DNA from: Lonsdalea britannica | GTDB lineage: Bacteria; Pseudomonadota; Gammaproteobacteria; Enterobacterales; Enterobacteriaceae | DNA length: 46,908 nt | Assembly: GCF_946477055.1 (NCBI RefSeq) | Contig: NZ_CAMKXG010000002.1 | Coordinates: forward strand, 1-46,908 | Direction of reading: 5' to 3' | In this document: in pieces, positions 1-9,095 of the stretch | Numbering within the stretch: the stretch's first letter is position 1 | Layout: each line of letters opens with the position of its first letter | Translations under genes and position numbers: made by a program | The notes under the pieces: model-generated | What the model saw: only the letters and a program-made list of their open reading frames with translations | What the model was told of the DNA's origin: nothing | Databases searched by the model: none

Positions 1-49
1 ACGAGATTCGCCTTAGTCTCGTGGGCTCGGAGATGTGTATAAGAGACAG
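1..49 (+). other. Illumina Nextera i7 adapter (artefact)
   Basis: Not biological. Bases 31-49 are the Tn5 mosaic-end sequence, 16-30 the Nextera read-2 side, 8-15 (TCGCCTTA) match the i7 index oligo of N701, and 1-7 are the end of the P7 region. The genome begins after base 49. Confidence 0.98.
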
Positions 50-248
50 ATCTGGGGCGATACAACGACAAGCGGAGACGTATTAGGCGGAAGTTAGAGG
101 CTTGGGGCCGTTGGTCAGGGAAAGAGGTTTTATAAGCGGGGTATAGCAAAGCCTATCAATAATAGGTAAACGCTATTTCGAAGCTGAAGTTATAGGCGAA
201 AGAGGCCCGCACTGGGGCGAGCCTCTCCGTTTGCGCATCGACGAAACG
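50..248. other. Non-coding stretch downstream of ettA
   Basis: No credible gene is visible. On the minus strand, just after the ettA stop, AGAGGC (221-226 complement) can pair with GCCTCT (201-206 complement) around a 14-base loop followed by a short T run, a weak terminator candidate. The stretch abuts untrimmed adapter, so its bases are less certain than the rest. Confidence 0.4.
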
Positions 249-1913
249 TTACGCCATCTTCTTATATTTGATGCGGTGAGGCTCCAACGCCTCCGCACCT
301 AAGGTACGTTTTTTGTATTCTTCATATTCGGTGAAGTTACCTTCGAAGAATTCCACTTTACCTTCATCCTGATAATCGATGATGTGGGTCGCGATACGGT
401 CCAGGAACCAGCGGTCATGCGAGATAACCATCGCACAGCCTGGGAATTCCAGCAGGGCGTTTTCCAGCGCTCGCAGGGTTTCGATATCCAGGTCGTTGGT
501 CGGTTCATCGAGCAGCAGCATGTTGCCGCCGACCTGTAGCAGTTTCGCGAGATGAAGACGTCCACGCTCACCGCCTGACAGTTCGCCGATGCGTTTGCCC
601 TGATCCACGCCTTTGAAGTTGAAACGGCCGACATAGGCGCGGCTGGGCAGCTCGAAGTTGCCGATGCGCATGATGTCCTGACCGCCGGAGACTTCTTCCC
701 AAACGGTTTTGCTGTTGTCCATGTTGTCACGGAACTGATCGACGGAAGCCAACTTAACGGTTTCGCCCAGGCTGATCTCGCCGCTATCTGGCTGTTCCTG
801 ACTGGATAACATACGAAACAGCGTGGATTTACCCGCGCCGTTCGGACCGATGATCCCCACAATCGCGCCTTTCGGCAGTGTGAAAGAGAGATTGTCGATC
901 AGGACACGATCGCCATAAGATTTAGACAGGTTAGTGACTTCCAGCACTTTGTCACCGAGGCGCTGACCGGCTGGAATAAACAGTTCGCTGGTTTCATTAC
1001 GTTTCTGATACTCAACGCTGTTGAGCTCTTCAAAGCGAGCCAGACGCGCCTTGCCTTTTGACTGGCGGCCTTTAGCGCCTTGGCGAACCCACTCCAGTTC
1101 TTTCTCGATAGACTTGCGACGTGCCGCTTCGGAAGATGCTTCCTGAGCCAGACGCTGGTCTTTCTGTTCCAGCCAGGATGAGTAGTTGCCTTCCCACGGA
1201 ATCCCTTCGCCACGGTCAAGCTCCAGAATCCACCCGGCCACGTTGTCGAGGAAGTAGCGGTCATGGGTGATCGCCACTACGGTGCCTTCGTAATCGTGGA
1301 GGAAACGTTCCAGCCAGGCGACGGACTCGGCATCGAGGTGGTTGGTCGGTTCATCCAGCAGCAGCATGTCCGGTTTTTCCAGCAGAAGCCGGCAGATGGC
1401 GACGCGGCGACGTTCCCCGCCCGAAAGTTTGCCGATCGTGGCATCCCACGGCGGCAGGCGCAGGGCATCTGCGGCGCGCTCCAGCTGATTGTCGAGGTTG
1501 TGACCGTCGTGCGCCTGAATAATCGCTTCAAGCTCGCCCTGTTCTTTGGCGAGTTTATCGAAGTCCGCATCTGGTTCGGCATAGGCCGCGTAGACCTCAT
1601 CCAGACGAGTCAGCGCCTGTTTGACTTCACCGACCGCTTCTTCAATCGCTTCGCGTACGGTCTGCTCCAGATTCAACTGGGGCTCCTGCGGCAGATAACC
1701 GATTTTGATGCCGGGCTGCGGGCGTGCCTCACCTTCGATGTCTTTGTCGATGCCAGCCATAATGCGCAGCAGCGTTGATTTACCGGCCCCATTCAGACCG
1801 AGTACGCCAATCTTGGCGCCCGGGAAAAAGCTGAGGGAGATATCTTTCAGAATATGGCGTTTCGGCGGAACAATTTTGCCGACGCGGTGCATGCTGTAAA
1901 CGAATTGAGCCAC
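249..1913 (-). CDS. ettA: Energy-dependent translational throttle protein EttA (ABC-F ATPase)
   Basis: ABC-F protein that binds the ribosomal E site and gates the first steps of elongation according to the ATP/ADP ratio; cytoplasmic, with no transmembrane segments. The 554-residue product (E. coli about 555) has two ABC domains: Walker A GLNGAGKST near residue 40, signature LSGGERRR and Walker B LLLDEPTNHLD, then a second set with GPNGAGKST, LSGGERGR and LLLDEPTNDLD. Both catalytic glutamates (DEP) are present, and the arm insertion lies in the first domain at about 95-140. Translation begins at GTG (1911-1913), giving MAQFVYSMHRVG, which aligns with the family N-terminus; the next ATG is seven codons in. 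It is transcribed divergently from slt, as in E. coli. Confidence 0.96.
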   Translation of the reverse strand: MAQFVYSMHRVGKIVPPKRHILKDISLSFFPGAKIGVLGLNGAGKSTLLRIMAGIDKDIEGEARPQPGIKIGYLPQEPQLNLEQTVREAIEEAVGEVKQALTRLDEVYAAYAEPDADFDKLAKEQGELEAIIQAHDGHNLDNQLERAADALRLPPWDATIGKLSGGERRRVAICRLLLEKPDMLLLDEPTNHLDAESVAWLERFLHDYEGTVVAITHDRYFLDNVAGWILELDRGEGIPWEGNYSSWLEQKDQRLAQEASSEAARRKSIEKELEWVRQGAKGRQSKGKARLARFEELNSVEYQKRNETSELFIPAGQRLGDKVLEVTNLSKSYGDRVLIDNLSFTLPKGAIVGIIGPNGAGKSTLFRMLSSQEQPDSGEISLGETVKLASVDQFRDNMDNSKTVWEEVSGGQDIMRIGNFELPSRAYVGRFNFKGVDQGKRIGELSGGERGRLHLAKLLQVGGNMLLLDEPTNDLDIETLRALENALLEFPGCAMVISHDRWFLDRIATHIIDYQDEGKVEFFEGNFTEYEEYKKRTLGAEALEPHRIKYKKMA

Positions 1914-2342
1914 GTTGCTCTGAGCCTCTCTCTGTCAATGTGGGTGCGGCGGCAGTTGATTTCACCGCACCGTAGGGGAATCGGTCGGATGCGGGCATAG
2001 CACGCGAATCCGGCCGATGAGTTCACTGTGACGAAGTTTAGCTGTTTTCAGCCGGTGATCCCAGCCATCAGGCGTATTGGTGGTTCGCTTTGCGTGACGC
2101 ATTCCGGGAGTCATGCAACGGCAGAGTAAAGTTTCATTGAGAACTGGGAACCTGCTCGGAAATGGCATAAATACCGTTAATTTTCCGAGTGATGAATATT
2201 CCATGCTGGCGTATCGTTGTCTGACTGGATGTGCCACACTTAGCCGAAGTGAGAAGCATGACAGCTTTTTGGGCAGGATCACCGTTGCTTGGAGCACTGG
2301 CACCTGCGGGCAGATAAAACGATAACGAATGAGGTCAGCGTA
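1914..2342. other. Divergent ettA/slt intergenic region
   Basis: 429 bases without a recognisable gene. An inverted repeat GTGCGG (1944-1949) / CCGCAC (1965-1970) sits close to the ettA start and would lie in its leader. Short open frames here have no family resemblance. Promoters for both genes must lie here, but I see no high-scoring -35/-10 pair. Confidence 0.5.
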
Positions 2343-4274
2343 GTGATATTCAAAGCGGTTTATTGGCGCCATGCCTTGGTGGCAGTTTCTCTGGCCGGAG
2401 TCTCGATTGCCGCGCAGGCCGACTCTCTTACCGAACAACGTGAACGCTATCAGCAGGTTAAAACCGCCTGGGATGCGAACCAGATGGATACCGTAGCGCA
2501 GTTGATGCCTACCCTGCGGGATTATCCGCTTTATCCCTATTTGGAATATCGTTCTCTGACGCAGGATCTTTCGCTGCTGACCAGTATTCAGGCGAAACAG
2601 TTCATCACGTCGCATCCCACACTTCCGGTTTCTCATAATTTGCAGACCAGCTTCATTAACGAGCTGGCACGGCGTCAGGACTGGAGAGGACTGCTGGCGT
2701 TCAGCCCGACCATGCCTAAGCCAATGGCCGCTCGTTGTAACTACCTCTACGCCAAGTGGATCACCGGGCAGCGTCAGGGAATATGGGAACAGAATCGAGA
2801 TATCTGGCTGAATGGTCGCTCGTTGCCGGCAAGCTGTGACAATCTGCTGACCTCCTGGCAGCAGTCAGGAATTTTGACGCCCTCATTGATACTTGAACGC
2901 ATTCTGTTGGCAATGGATTCGGGCAGCAGCGGTTTGGTGACACATCTGGTACGACAGCTGCCGCCGGATTATCAGACCATCGCGGATGCGTTAAGCGCGC
3001 TGCAGCGCGATCCGATGACGCTGGAGCACTTCGCTCGTACCGTCGGGCCGACGGAGTTCAGCCGGAAAGTGACGCTGGCGGCATTTACCCGTGTGGCCCG
3101 TCAGGACCCCGATGAGGCACGCTCCATGCTCCCTGTTATTGCGCGTTTGCAGGGGATGGGGAGTCTCGAGCGCAGCAAGATGGAAGAGGACGTCGTCTGG
3201 CGTCTGATGGGGAAAGAGATTTCCAGTGAGCAGGCAGAATGGCGCGATGCGGTAATACAGCGTAGTCAGTCCACCGCGCTGCTGGAGCGTCGCGTGCGTA
3301 TGGCGTTGGGAGAAGGCGACCGACGTGGACTGGCGACATGGCTGGCGCGTTTGCCCGCCGAGGTGTTACAAAAAGACGAGTGGCGATACTGGCGGGCCAT
3401 GCTGACAATTGAAAACGGGCAGCGCTCGGAGGGAGAAGGGCAACTGCGCGAATTGATGAAAGCCCGCGGCTTCTATCCCATGATTGCGGCGCAGCAGCTG
3501 AAGACTCAATATCCGCTGACGATTAAGGTAGCGGCCAAGCCCGATCGCACGGTGGATCAACTCGCCGAAGTCGCGCGTATTCGTGAGCTGATGTATTGGC
3601 ATATGGATAATCTGGCGCGTGCCGAATGGTCAGGCTTGGTGGCGAGCCGCGAACGGTTGCAGCAGGAGGCGCTGGCTCGTTATTCCTTTGAGCAAGGCTG
3701 GTATGATCTCAGCGTGCAGGCCACAATCATCGGCAAAATGTGGGACAACCTGGAAGAGCGTTTCCCGCTCGCCTGGAATGATGAATTTCGTCGTGCCACT
3801 CAAGGCAAAGATATCTCTCAAAGCTATGCGATGGCGATAGCGCGTCAGGAAAGCGCGTGGAATTCTCAGGCGAAGTCCGCCGTGGGCGCATCAGGCCTGA
3901 TGCAGCTAATGCCAGCGACGGCGCAGCATACCGCCGCAAAATTTAATGTCTCGAGTTATTCCAATAGTGCGCAGCTCATGGATCCGCAGACCAACATTGA
4001 ATTGGGCACGCTCTATTTAGAGTATGTCTATCAGTCGTTTGGGCAAAACCGCATTCTGGCGTCTGCCGCATATAACGCTGGGCCATCTCGGGTTAATACC
4101 TGGCTGAGAAGTAGCAACGGGCGTATTGACGCCGTCGCTTTTGTCGAAAGTATCCCATTTTCGGAAACGCGAAATTACGTCAAAAACGTGCTGGCCTATG
4201 ACGCCTATTATCGCTATTTCTTGAAACATAACTCGCCTGTACTCATCGACAGCGAGTGGCAGCGCCGCTATTAG
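2343..4274 (+). CDS. slt: Soluble lytic murein transglycosylase Slt70
   Basis: Periplasmic enzyme that cleaves the MurNAc-GlcNAc bond of peptidoglycan, forming 1,6-anhydromuropeptides. I chose the GTG at 2343 because GAGG (2331-2334) lies 8 bases upstream and it gives 643 residues, close to E. coli Slt (645). Residues 1-26 are a signal peptide ending AAQA before DSLTEQ. The alpha-superhelical U/L domains follow, and the C-terminal lysozyme-like domain carries ARQESAW with catalytic Glu503 (477 in the mature protein, equivalent to E. coli Glu478), then GASGLMQLMP and AYNAGPSRV. Upstream in-frame TTG starts are possible but would disrupt the signal peptide. Confidence 0.95.
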   Translation: MIFKAVYWRHALVAVSLAGVSIAAQADSLTEQRERYQQVKTAWDANQMDTVAQLMPTLRDYPLYPYLEYRSLTQDLSLLTSIQAKQFITSHPTLPVSHNLQTSFINELARRQDWRGLLAFSPTMPKPMAARCNYLYAKWITGQRQGIWEQNRDIWLNGRSLPASCDNLLTSWQQSGILTPSLILERILLAMDSGSSGLVTHLVRQLPPDYQTIADALSALQRDPMTLEHFARTVGPTEFSRKVTLAAFTRVARQDPDEARSMLPVIARLQGMGSLERSKMEEDVVWRLMGKEISSEQAEWRDAVIQRSQSTALLERRVRMALGEGDRRGLATWLARLPAEVLQKDEWRYWRAMLTIENGQRSEGEGQLRELMKARGFYPMIAAQQLKTQYPLTIKVAAKPDRTVDQLAEVARIRELMYWHMDNLARAEWSGLVASRERLQQEALARYSFEQGWYDLSVQATIIGKMWDNLEERFPLAWNDEFRRATQGKDISQSYAMAIARQESAWNSQAKSAVGASGLMQLMPATAQHTAAKFNVSSYSNSAQLMDPQTNIELGTLYLEYVYQSFGQNRILASAAYNAGPSRVNTWLRSSNGRIDAVAFVESIPFSETRNYVKNVLAYDAYYRYFLKHNSPVLIDSEWQRRY

Positions 4275-4338
4275 ACAGTCTGCAGGCCAGGTAGTCCAAA
4301 GGGGCGGCTTTGGCCTGAGGGTATGCAAAGGTACTTTA

Positions 4339-4404
4339 TGAGTTAAATCCGTTTCTTTAAATATGCTATGCTTGCGTACTAGTTTATTAGTATGGCAAAG
4401 GGCT
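4339..4404 (+). promoter_or_regulatory. trpR promoter with autoregulatory trp operator
   Basis: GTACTAGTTTATTAGTAT at 4376-4393 is a near-palindrome matching the trp operator (CTAG half-sites). A possible -10 TATGCT (4362-4367) lies just upstream, so the operator would cover the transcription start. TrpR autoregulation through such a site is established in E. coli. Confidence 0.8.
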
Positions 4405-4737
4405 ATGACGACACCATTTCCTCACGATCCCGCACTTTCTGAAGAAGATAATGAAAACTGGTCGTATTTTCTGGATCTCTTACGTCAGTCGGTGAAGGAC
4501 GATCTGGCGCTAACGTTGCTTCAGCTGCTGCTGACGGCGGATGAACGAACGGCGCTTGGAACACGGGTACGTATTATTCAAGAGTTGTTGCGCGGTGATT
4601 TAAGTCAGCGAGAGTTAAAAAACGAATTAGGCGCCGGAATTGCGACGATCACGCGTGGGTCGAATAGCCTGAAGGCTGCGCCGCCCGATTTGAAGATTTG
4701 GCTTGAGGCGCAGCTTCTGGAAAAAAAAGCAGGGTAA
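4405..4737 (+). CDS. trpR: Trp operon repressor TrpR
   Basis: Tryptophan-activated dimeric repressor of trp, aroH, mtr and its own gene. The 110-residue product (E. coli 108) contains the conserved core [15 protein letters not shown] segment ([18 protein letters not shown]) and the helix-turn-helix [20 protein letters not shown]. The ATG at 4405 was chosen because an earlier in-frame ATG (4363) lies in the promoter -10 region and would place the operator inside the gene. It converges on yjjX with only 16 bases between stop codons; a short AACGT/ACGTT inverted repeat spans the junction. Confidence 0.95.
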   Translation: MTTPFPHDPALSEEDNENWSYFLDLLRQSVKDDLALTLLQLLLTADERTALGTRVRIIQELLRGDLSQRELKNELGAGIATITRGSNSLKAAPPDLKIWLEAQLLEKKAG

Positions 4738-4753
4738 CGTTAAGGATGACGTT

Positions 4754-5287
4754 TTACGGCTTGGAAACGGCCTGTTGGAACAAGGTGTTTTGAAACGGCA
4801 CCAGGGCCAGCAACAGGGCCTGATGATAAACGCTGGTTCGGGTCAGTTTACCGTTGGTGAATACGCCAATCGCGCCACCTTTTTGTTTCACATTCTGAAT
4901 ACCGCTCAGGCGCGCCATTTCATCGCCTAGCTCGCGGCCTTCACGGATCCCCTGCAGGACCGCTTCAGGGAGCATCAGACTGGCGGAACGGGACTCTCCG
5001 CGAATTGTCGCGTTTTCGACAACCATCCAGGCAAAGGTCATGTTGTCTTCAATACCGGCCTCAACGCCGACCCAAAAATCGGCCTCGGGACGTACCTGTC
5101 GAGCCATCATGACGCGGTTTCTTGCCCCCGTACGTGTTTCTGTGGAACCTAAGGGCTGTTGTGGAACGCCGCTGTCTACGTCGACTCCCTCAATGCGGCA
5201 ATTTTCCGCACCAAAAACATCAGCAAATGCTAAAGTTACGGCGTTAATTTTTGCCGGGTTAGTCGTAGACGCTACAACGTAATACAT
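4754..5287 (-). CDS. yjjX: Inosine/xanthosine triphosphatase
   Basis: House-cleaning nucleotidase that hydrolyses non-canonical ITP and XTP, related in fold to the Ham1/RdgB family. The 177-residue protein begins [14 protein letters not shown], with the conserved NPAKI substrate loop, and contains [20 protein letters not shown] and the [14 protein letters not shown] segment typical of YjjX (E. coli 170 residues). The extra length is a short C-terminal tail. The start is ATG. It is divergent from gpmB across 51 bases and convergent with trpR, the same arrangement as in E. coli. Confidence 0.93.
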   Translation of the reverse strand: MYYVVASTTNPAKINAVTLAFADVFGAENCRIEGVDVDSGVPQQPLGSTETRTGARNRVMMARQVRPEADFWVGVEAGIEDNMTFAWMVVENATIRGESRSASLMLPEAVLQGIREGRELGDEMARLSGIQNVKQKGGAIGVFTNGKLTRTSVYHQALLLALVPFQNTLFQQAVSKP

Positions 5288-5338
5288 AATGTTCTCTACT
5301 CTAGTCGTTAATTTGACGCAGTATAACGGAAAACAATC

Positions 5339-5989
5339 ATGTTACAGGTATATCTTGTTCGCCACGGAGAGACCGAATGGAACGTGGCGCGGCGCATCCA
5401 GGGTCAATCAGATAGCAAGCTGACGTCGGCGGGGGAGCAACAGGCTCGTCGGGTGGCGGAACGGGTAAAACATCTGGGAATTACCCACATTATTGCCAGT
5501 GACCTGGGTCGGACGCGTCAAACGGCCGACATCATTTCAGAGGGCTGCGGCGGTTGCCCCATTCTGCTCGATCCCAACCTGCGTGAGCTAAACATGGGCG
5601 TTCTGGAAGAGCGTCTGATCGACTCGCTGAATAGCGAGGAAGAGGGATGGCGCAAGCAAATCGTGGATGGCACGCGGGAAGGTCGTATCCCTGAGGGGGA
5701 ATCACTTTCAGAGCTGGCCGAACGGATGCACAAGGTGCTTGAGTTCTGCCTGACTCTGCCCCCGGGGAGCCGTCCGTTGCTGGTGAGTCACGGTATTGCG
5801 TTGGGCTGTTTGCTCGGAACGCTGCTGGGGTTACCTGCGTGGGCTGAGCGTCGCCTTCGTCTGCGTAATTGCTCACTGTCCCGTATCGACCATCAGCAGA
5901 GTCCGTGGCTGGCGTCTGGTTGGGTTGTCGAGACGGCCGGAGATGTATCCCATTTGGATTCTCCGGCACTGGACGAACTGCAGCGTTAG
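5339..5989 (+). CDS. gpmB: Histidine phosphatase GpmB (phosphoglycerate-mutase-like)
   Basis: Member of the histidine phosphatase (RHG) superfamily. It has [10 protein letters not shown] at residues 6-15, with the phosphorylated His in RHG, and the second histidine in [10 protein letters not shown] near residue 150. At 216 residues it matches E. coli GpmB/YtjC (215). The family is annotated as a phosphoglycerate mutase, but real activity is probably phosphatase-like and the in vivo substrate cannot be read from the sequence. Its last four bases overlap the 3' end of the convergent rob gene. Confidence 0.92.
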   Translation: MLQVYLVRHGETEWNVARRIQGQSDSKLTSAGEQQARRVAERVKHLGITHIIASDLGRTRQTADIISEGCGGCPILLDPNLRELNMGVLEERLIDSLNSEEEGWRKQIVDGTREGRIPEGESLSELAERMHKVLEFCLTLPPGSRPLLVSHGIALGCLLGTLLGLPAWAERRLRLRNCSLSRIDHQQSPWLASGWVVETAGDVSHLDSPALDELQR

Positions 5990-6855
5990 CGCAGCACTGG
6001 GATGAAGTATTCGCAGCGGATGACAGCTGGTGGCTCATCCTGCTTGACTCCCCCAGACAGGTTAAACCGCTCGATGTCGCAACCTTTGCGTCGGGTCAGC
6101 TTGAAGGTCGGCAGGCATGTGTCATACAGACTGACAATAAAGTCCTGCAGCTCATCCTTCGGGCCTTCATAGTTGAACTTTGCATACTCACCGCCCGGCA
6201 GGGTAATCGGGTCGCCCGGCGCAGTGCCTTCCGGCACGTTATCGGGCTCCATCGCCGTGGTATAGAGCACTTCATGCTCGTCATCTTTTTCTTTGCTCGG
6301 CCGAGAGTGCGCCAATCCATACAACAGGTTGGGAATTTGCTTGGCGTCGCCAAGATACTGGCGCCAGAAATGCACCCGAAGTTCCATACGGAAATGACAC
6401 AACTGTTCCAACGTACCGCTGTAAGTTTGCGTCACACCAACCAGTTTTAATTCTGGCAGTGTGATGAACTCTGGCTGAGGCATAGTAAAAGCGCCCAGTC
6501 GGATGGGGGCTTGAATGCCGTGAGTGTTCCAGTCATCCGAGCGACGGTATGACGCGGGCGTTTGGGAAAACTGTTTCTTGAACGCGCGAGTGAAGGTTTG
6601 CTGAGAATCAAAGCGATACTGTAGAGCAATATCCAGAATGGGCCGACTTGTGAGGCATAGCGCCACGGCGGCTTTGGTCAGGCGTCTGGCCCGGATATAA
6701 GAACCGATGGCATGGCCTGTGACGTCCTTGAACATTCTCTGTAGATGCCATTTCGAATAACCCGCTTTTGCTGCGACTTTATCCAGCGACAGAGGCTGGT
6801 CCAGATGACCTTCCAGCCAGTTAAGCAGGTCATGTATGATACTGGCTTGATCCAT
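5986..6855 (-). CDS. rob: Right origin-binding protein / AraC-family regulator Rob
   Basis: Transcription factor of the MarA/SoxS/Rob family that activates stress and multidrug-resistance genes; in E. coli it also binds the right side of oriC. The 289-residue protein (E. coli 289) has an N-terminal AraC-type double helix-turn-helix (about 5-105, including AAKAGYSKWHLQRMFKDVTG and SQQTFTRAFKKQF) and a C-terminal GyrI-like effector domain (about 120-289) ending CEYFIPVLR. Tail-to-tail overlap with gpmB by 4 bases. The start is ATG. Confidence 0.95.
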   Translation of the reverse strand: MDQASIIHDLLNWLEGHLDQPLSLDKVAAKAGYSKWHLQRMFKDVTGHAIGSYIRARRLTKAAVALCLTSRPILDIALQYRFDSQQTFTRAFKKQFSQTPASYRRSDDWNTHGIQAPIRLGAFTMPQPEFITLPELKLVGVTQTYSGTLEQLCHFRMELRVHFWRQYLGDAKQIPNLLYGLAHSRPSKEKDDEHEVLYTTAMEPDNVPEGTAPGDPITLPGGEYAKFNYEGPKDELQDFIVSLYDTCLPTFKLTRRKGCDIERFNLSGGVKQDEPPAVIRCEYFIPVLR

Positions 6856-7063
6856 AGCTCGTCCTCATAGAACACTCAGAGCGTTAAAGGTTATAAGACC
6901 TTGCATGATAGCAACTTTTTTCACCTACGACTGCCTGGAATTTCAGGTAAAACCTCAATGGCGCTCGTCGGTAGAGTGAGACCTCGCTACCGATGGGGGA
7001 AAAGTTTTCTTTGTCAGCTTTTACACGTCATGAGTGATGGTCACATATCAGGAAAATTGCAGA

Positions 7064-7543
7064 ATGTTTAAAAAATCATTGTTGAGTCTTGGGCTCTTTC
7101 TAAGCGTTGCGGTTTCAGCGAGTGCTGAAGAGGTAGGCTCCGTCGATACGGTATTTAAGCTGTTTGGCCCCGACCATAAAATTGTGGTGGAGGCTTTTGA
7201 TGACCCGGATGTCGCCAACGTCACGTGCTATTTGAGCCGGGCGAAAACGGGTGGTATCAAAGGGGGATTAGGGCTGGCTGAAGATACGGCGGATGCGGCT
7301 ATCTCCTGTCAACAGGTGGGGCCGATCACGCTCAGTGAGAAAATCGCGAAGAGTAAAGGAAAGGGGAACGTTGTTTTTCAACAGCGCACATCGTTGATTT
7401 TCAAAAAGTTACAGGTGGTGAGGTTTTACGATGAGAAACGTAATGCGTTGATCTATCTGACTTACTCTGACCGCGTTATCGACGGTTCGCCCAAAAATGC
7501 GCTCAGCGCGGTGCCTATCATGGCATGGGCAAAAACGCAGTAA
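7064..7543 (+). CDS. creA: Periplasmic protein CreA
   Basis: Conserved secreted protein of unknown molecular function. ATG at 7064 gives 159 residues (E. coli 157); the GTG ten codons upstream would spoil the signal peptide. Residues 1-21 ([10 protein letters not shown] through SASA) form a signal peptide. The mature part has the CreA signatures [36 protein letters not shown] and [16 protein letters not shown], with two cysteines that could pair in the periplasm. In E. coli it heads creABCD; here the next gene is arcA on the other strand, so creB, creC and creD are not at this locus. Confidence 0.93.
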   Translation: MFKKSLLSLGLFLSVAVSASAEEVGSVDTVFKLFGPDHKIVVEAFDDPDVANVTCYLSRAKTGGIKGGLGLAEDTADAAISCQQVGPITLSEKIAKSKGKGNVVFQQRTSLIFKKLQVVRFYDEKRNALIYLTYSDRVIDGSPKNALSAVPIMAWAKTQ

Positions 7544-7554
7544 TGCAGTAGAGC

Positions 7555-7587
7555 GGGCAAACCGGAGATTGACGCTCCGGTCTGCCC
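7555..7587. terminator. creA/arcA convergent hairpin
   Basis: GGGCA-a-ACCGGAG (7555-7567) pairs with CTCCGGT-c-TGCCC (7575-7587): 12 pairs with one mismatch and a 7-base loop, between two convergent genes. There is no clear T tract, so this may act as a transcript-end stabiliser or weak terminator on either strand. Confidence 0.6.
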
Positions 7588-7593
7588 TATCGA

Positions 7594-8310
7594 TCACTCT
7601 TCCAGATCGCCACAGAAGCGGTAACCCTCTCCATGGATGGTGGCGATGATTTCCGGCGTATCGGCGGTGGATTCAAAGTGTTTACGGATACGGCGGATGG
7701 TCACGTCGACCGTACGGTCATGCGGCTTCAGCTCGCGGCCGGTCATTTTCTTCAACAGTTCTGCACGGGACTGAATTTTTCCCGGGTTTTCGCAGAAATG
7801 CAGCATGGCGCGGAATTCGCTGCGCGGCAGCTTGTACTGCTCGCCGTTAGGGCTGATCAGCGAGCGGCTGTTGATGTCCAGTTCCCAGCCGTTGAAACGA
7901 TAGCTTTCAACCAGACGGCGTTCTTCGGTGCCTCCGCCCAAATTCATGGTGCGTGACAGCAGGTTGCGTGCCCGGATAGTCAGTTCGCGCGGGTTGAATG
8001 GCTTGGTGATGTAGTCATCAGCGCCAATTTCCAGGCCCAGAATCTTGTCGACTTCGTTATCGCGGCCTGTGAGGAACATCAGCGCTACACTGGCTTGTTC
8101 ACGCAGCTCGCGTGCCAGCAGCAGGCCGTTTTTACCTGGCAGATTAATATCCATAATCACGAGGTTGATATCGTTCTCGGACAGGATCTGATGCATTTCA
8201 GCACCATCGGTGGCTTCGTGAACGATATATCCCTCAGCCTCGAAAATGCTTTTGAGGGTATTGCGAGTGACTAACTCGTCTTCGACAATGAGAATGTGCG
8301 GGGTCTGCAT
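7594..8310 (-). CDS. arcA: Two-component response regulator ArcA
   Basis: Global regulator of respiration under low oxygen, phosphorylated by the ArcB sensor kinase (not in this window). The 238-residue length equals E. coli. The receiver domain (1-120) has phospho-acceptor Asp54 in [10 protein letters not shown] and the switch lysine in YITKPF. The OmpR-type winged-helix domain (about 135-235) ends [15 protein letters not shown] follows TAGGTAGCAAAC on the minus strand, as in E. coli. An unusually long non-coding region lies upstream. Confidence 0.98.
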   Translation of the reverse strand: MQTPHILIVEDELVTRNTLKSIFEAEGYIVHEATDGAEMHQILSENDINLVIMDINLPGKNGLLLARELREQASVALMFLTGRDNEVDKILGLEIGADDYITKPFNPRELTIRARNLLSRTMNLGGGTEERRLVESYRFNGWELDINSRSLISPNGEQYKLPRSEFRAMLHFCENPGKIQSRAELLKKMTGRELKPHDRTVDVTIRRIRKHFESTADTPEIIATIHGEGYRFCGDLEE

Positions 8311-9095
8311 GTTTGCTACCTAAAATTGCCAACTGATAATTTGAGAAGTACAAAAGTCTGGGTTCTTCAGGCGCTCTAGAAATAATGTTCACCGTCTCAC
8401 GCGCCAACTGACTCAAGTACGTAAATGCGTTTCGATGCACTTTTCCTCACCCGCAAAGTGTTTTAATGGCTGGTGAGAGGAGGCGCTAAACTCGGCCTCA
8501 AGTTTTAAAAGTGGCGCACAGTTTAACCTTATTAACAGCAACATAACAGTAAGCACTGATTTCGCCAGCCAGCAAATTTACGGTTCTGTTGACATATATC
8601 AAATTTGATTGTAGCACGTTAAAAATTTTGTGAAAAACAGATATAAAATTGTCAATTGAAATCACATTTTCGCGGCTTGTTGAATCGATTTGACCTATAA
8701 ATTGTGTGGTTTTTTGGCATAAACAACACCAAGAATGACTGTAATAGGGTGATACAAATGGTTTTTTATTTTGGGCACTTTCTTTAAGTCGATTAACCGC
8801 GTCATCTGGGCAGCAAAAATAAATAAGCCAACTATTGTTGCTTTTATGTTTCGATAATGTTTGATTTCTAATTTTACCCCACTTTATTTCTCCGCTTCTG
8901 ACACCGTTTTTGTTGAGAGCACAATTTTTCCTTCTTTTTACCGTATTTAGCTGGCGCCTTTCAGCGGGGTGTTCGCCATGCCTTTGTCATCGCCATTAGG
9001 CTATCCGTGGTAAATTGTCTCCCCCATCGCGTTACACGATTTAGCGTGAAAGGGAGGACGTTTTTTTTGGCGATGCAGGATCTCAAGAGGCAGTC
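8311..9095. other. 785-bp arcA/lasT divergent intergenic region
   Basis: No credible gene. In E. coli the small gene yjjY lies here; I do not recognise it. Much of 8560-8900 is A+T-rich compared with the flanking genes. An FNR-like site is listed separately. A perfect palindrome ATCAAATTTGAT (8598-8609) overlaps it. The stretch probably holds the several promoters of arcA and the lasT promoter. Confidence 0.6.
8589..8602. promoter_or_regulatory. FNR-like binding site upstream of arcA
   Basis: TTGACATATATCAA differs from the FNR consensus TTGAT-N4-ATCAA at one base (C for T). FNR activation of arcA is known in E. coli, which supports this reading. It lies about 280 bases upstream of the arcA start codon. 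Confidence 0.55.

Noticed and set aside
2113..2325. 70-codon plus-strand frame before slt.
   Set aside because: No recognisable family, no good ribosome-binding site, and it lies in the promoter region of slt.
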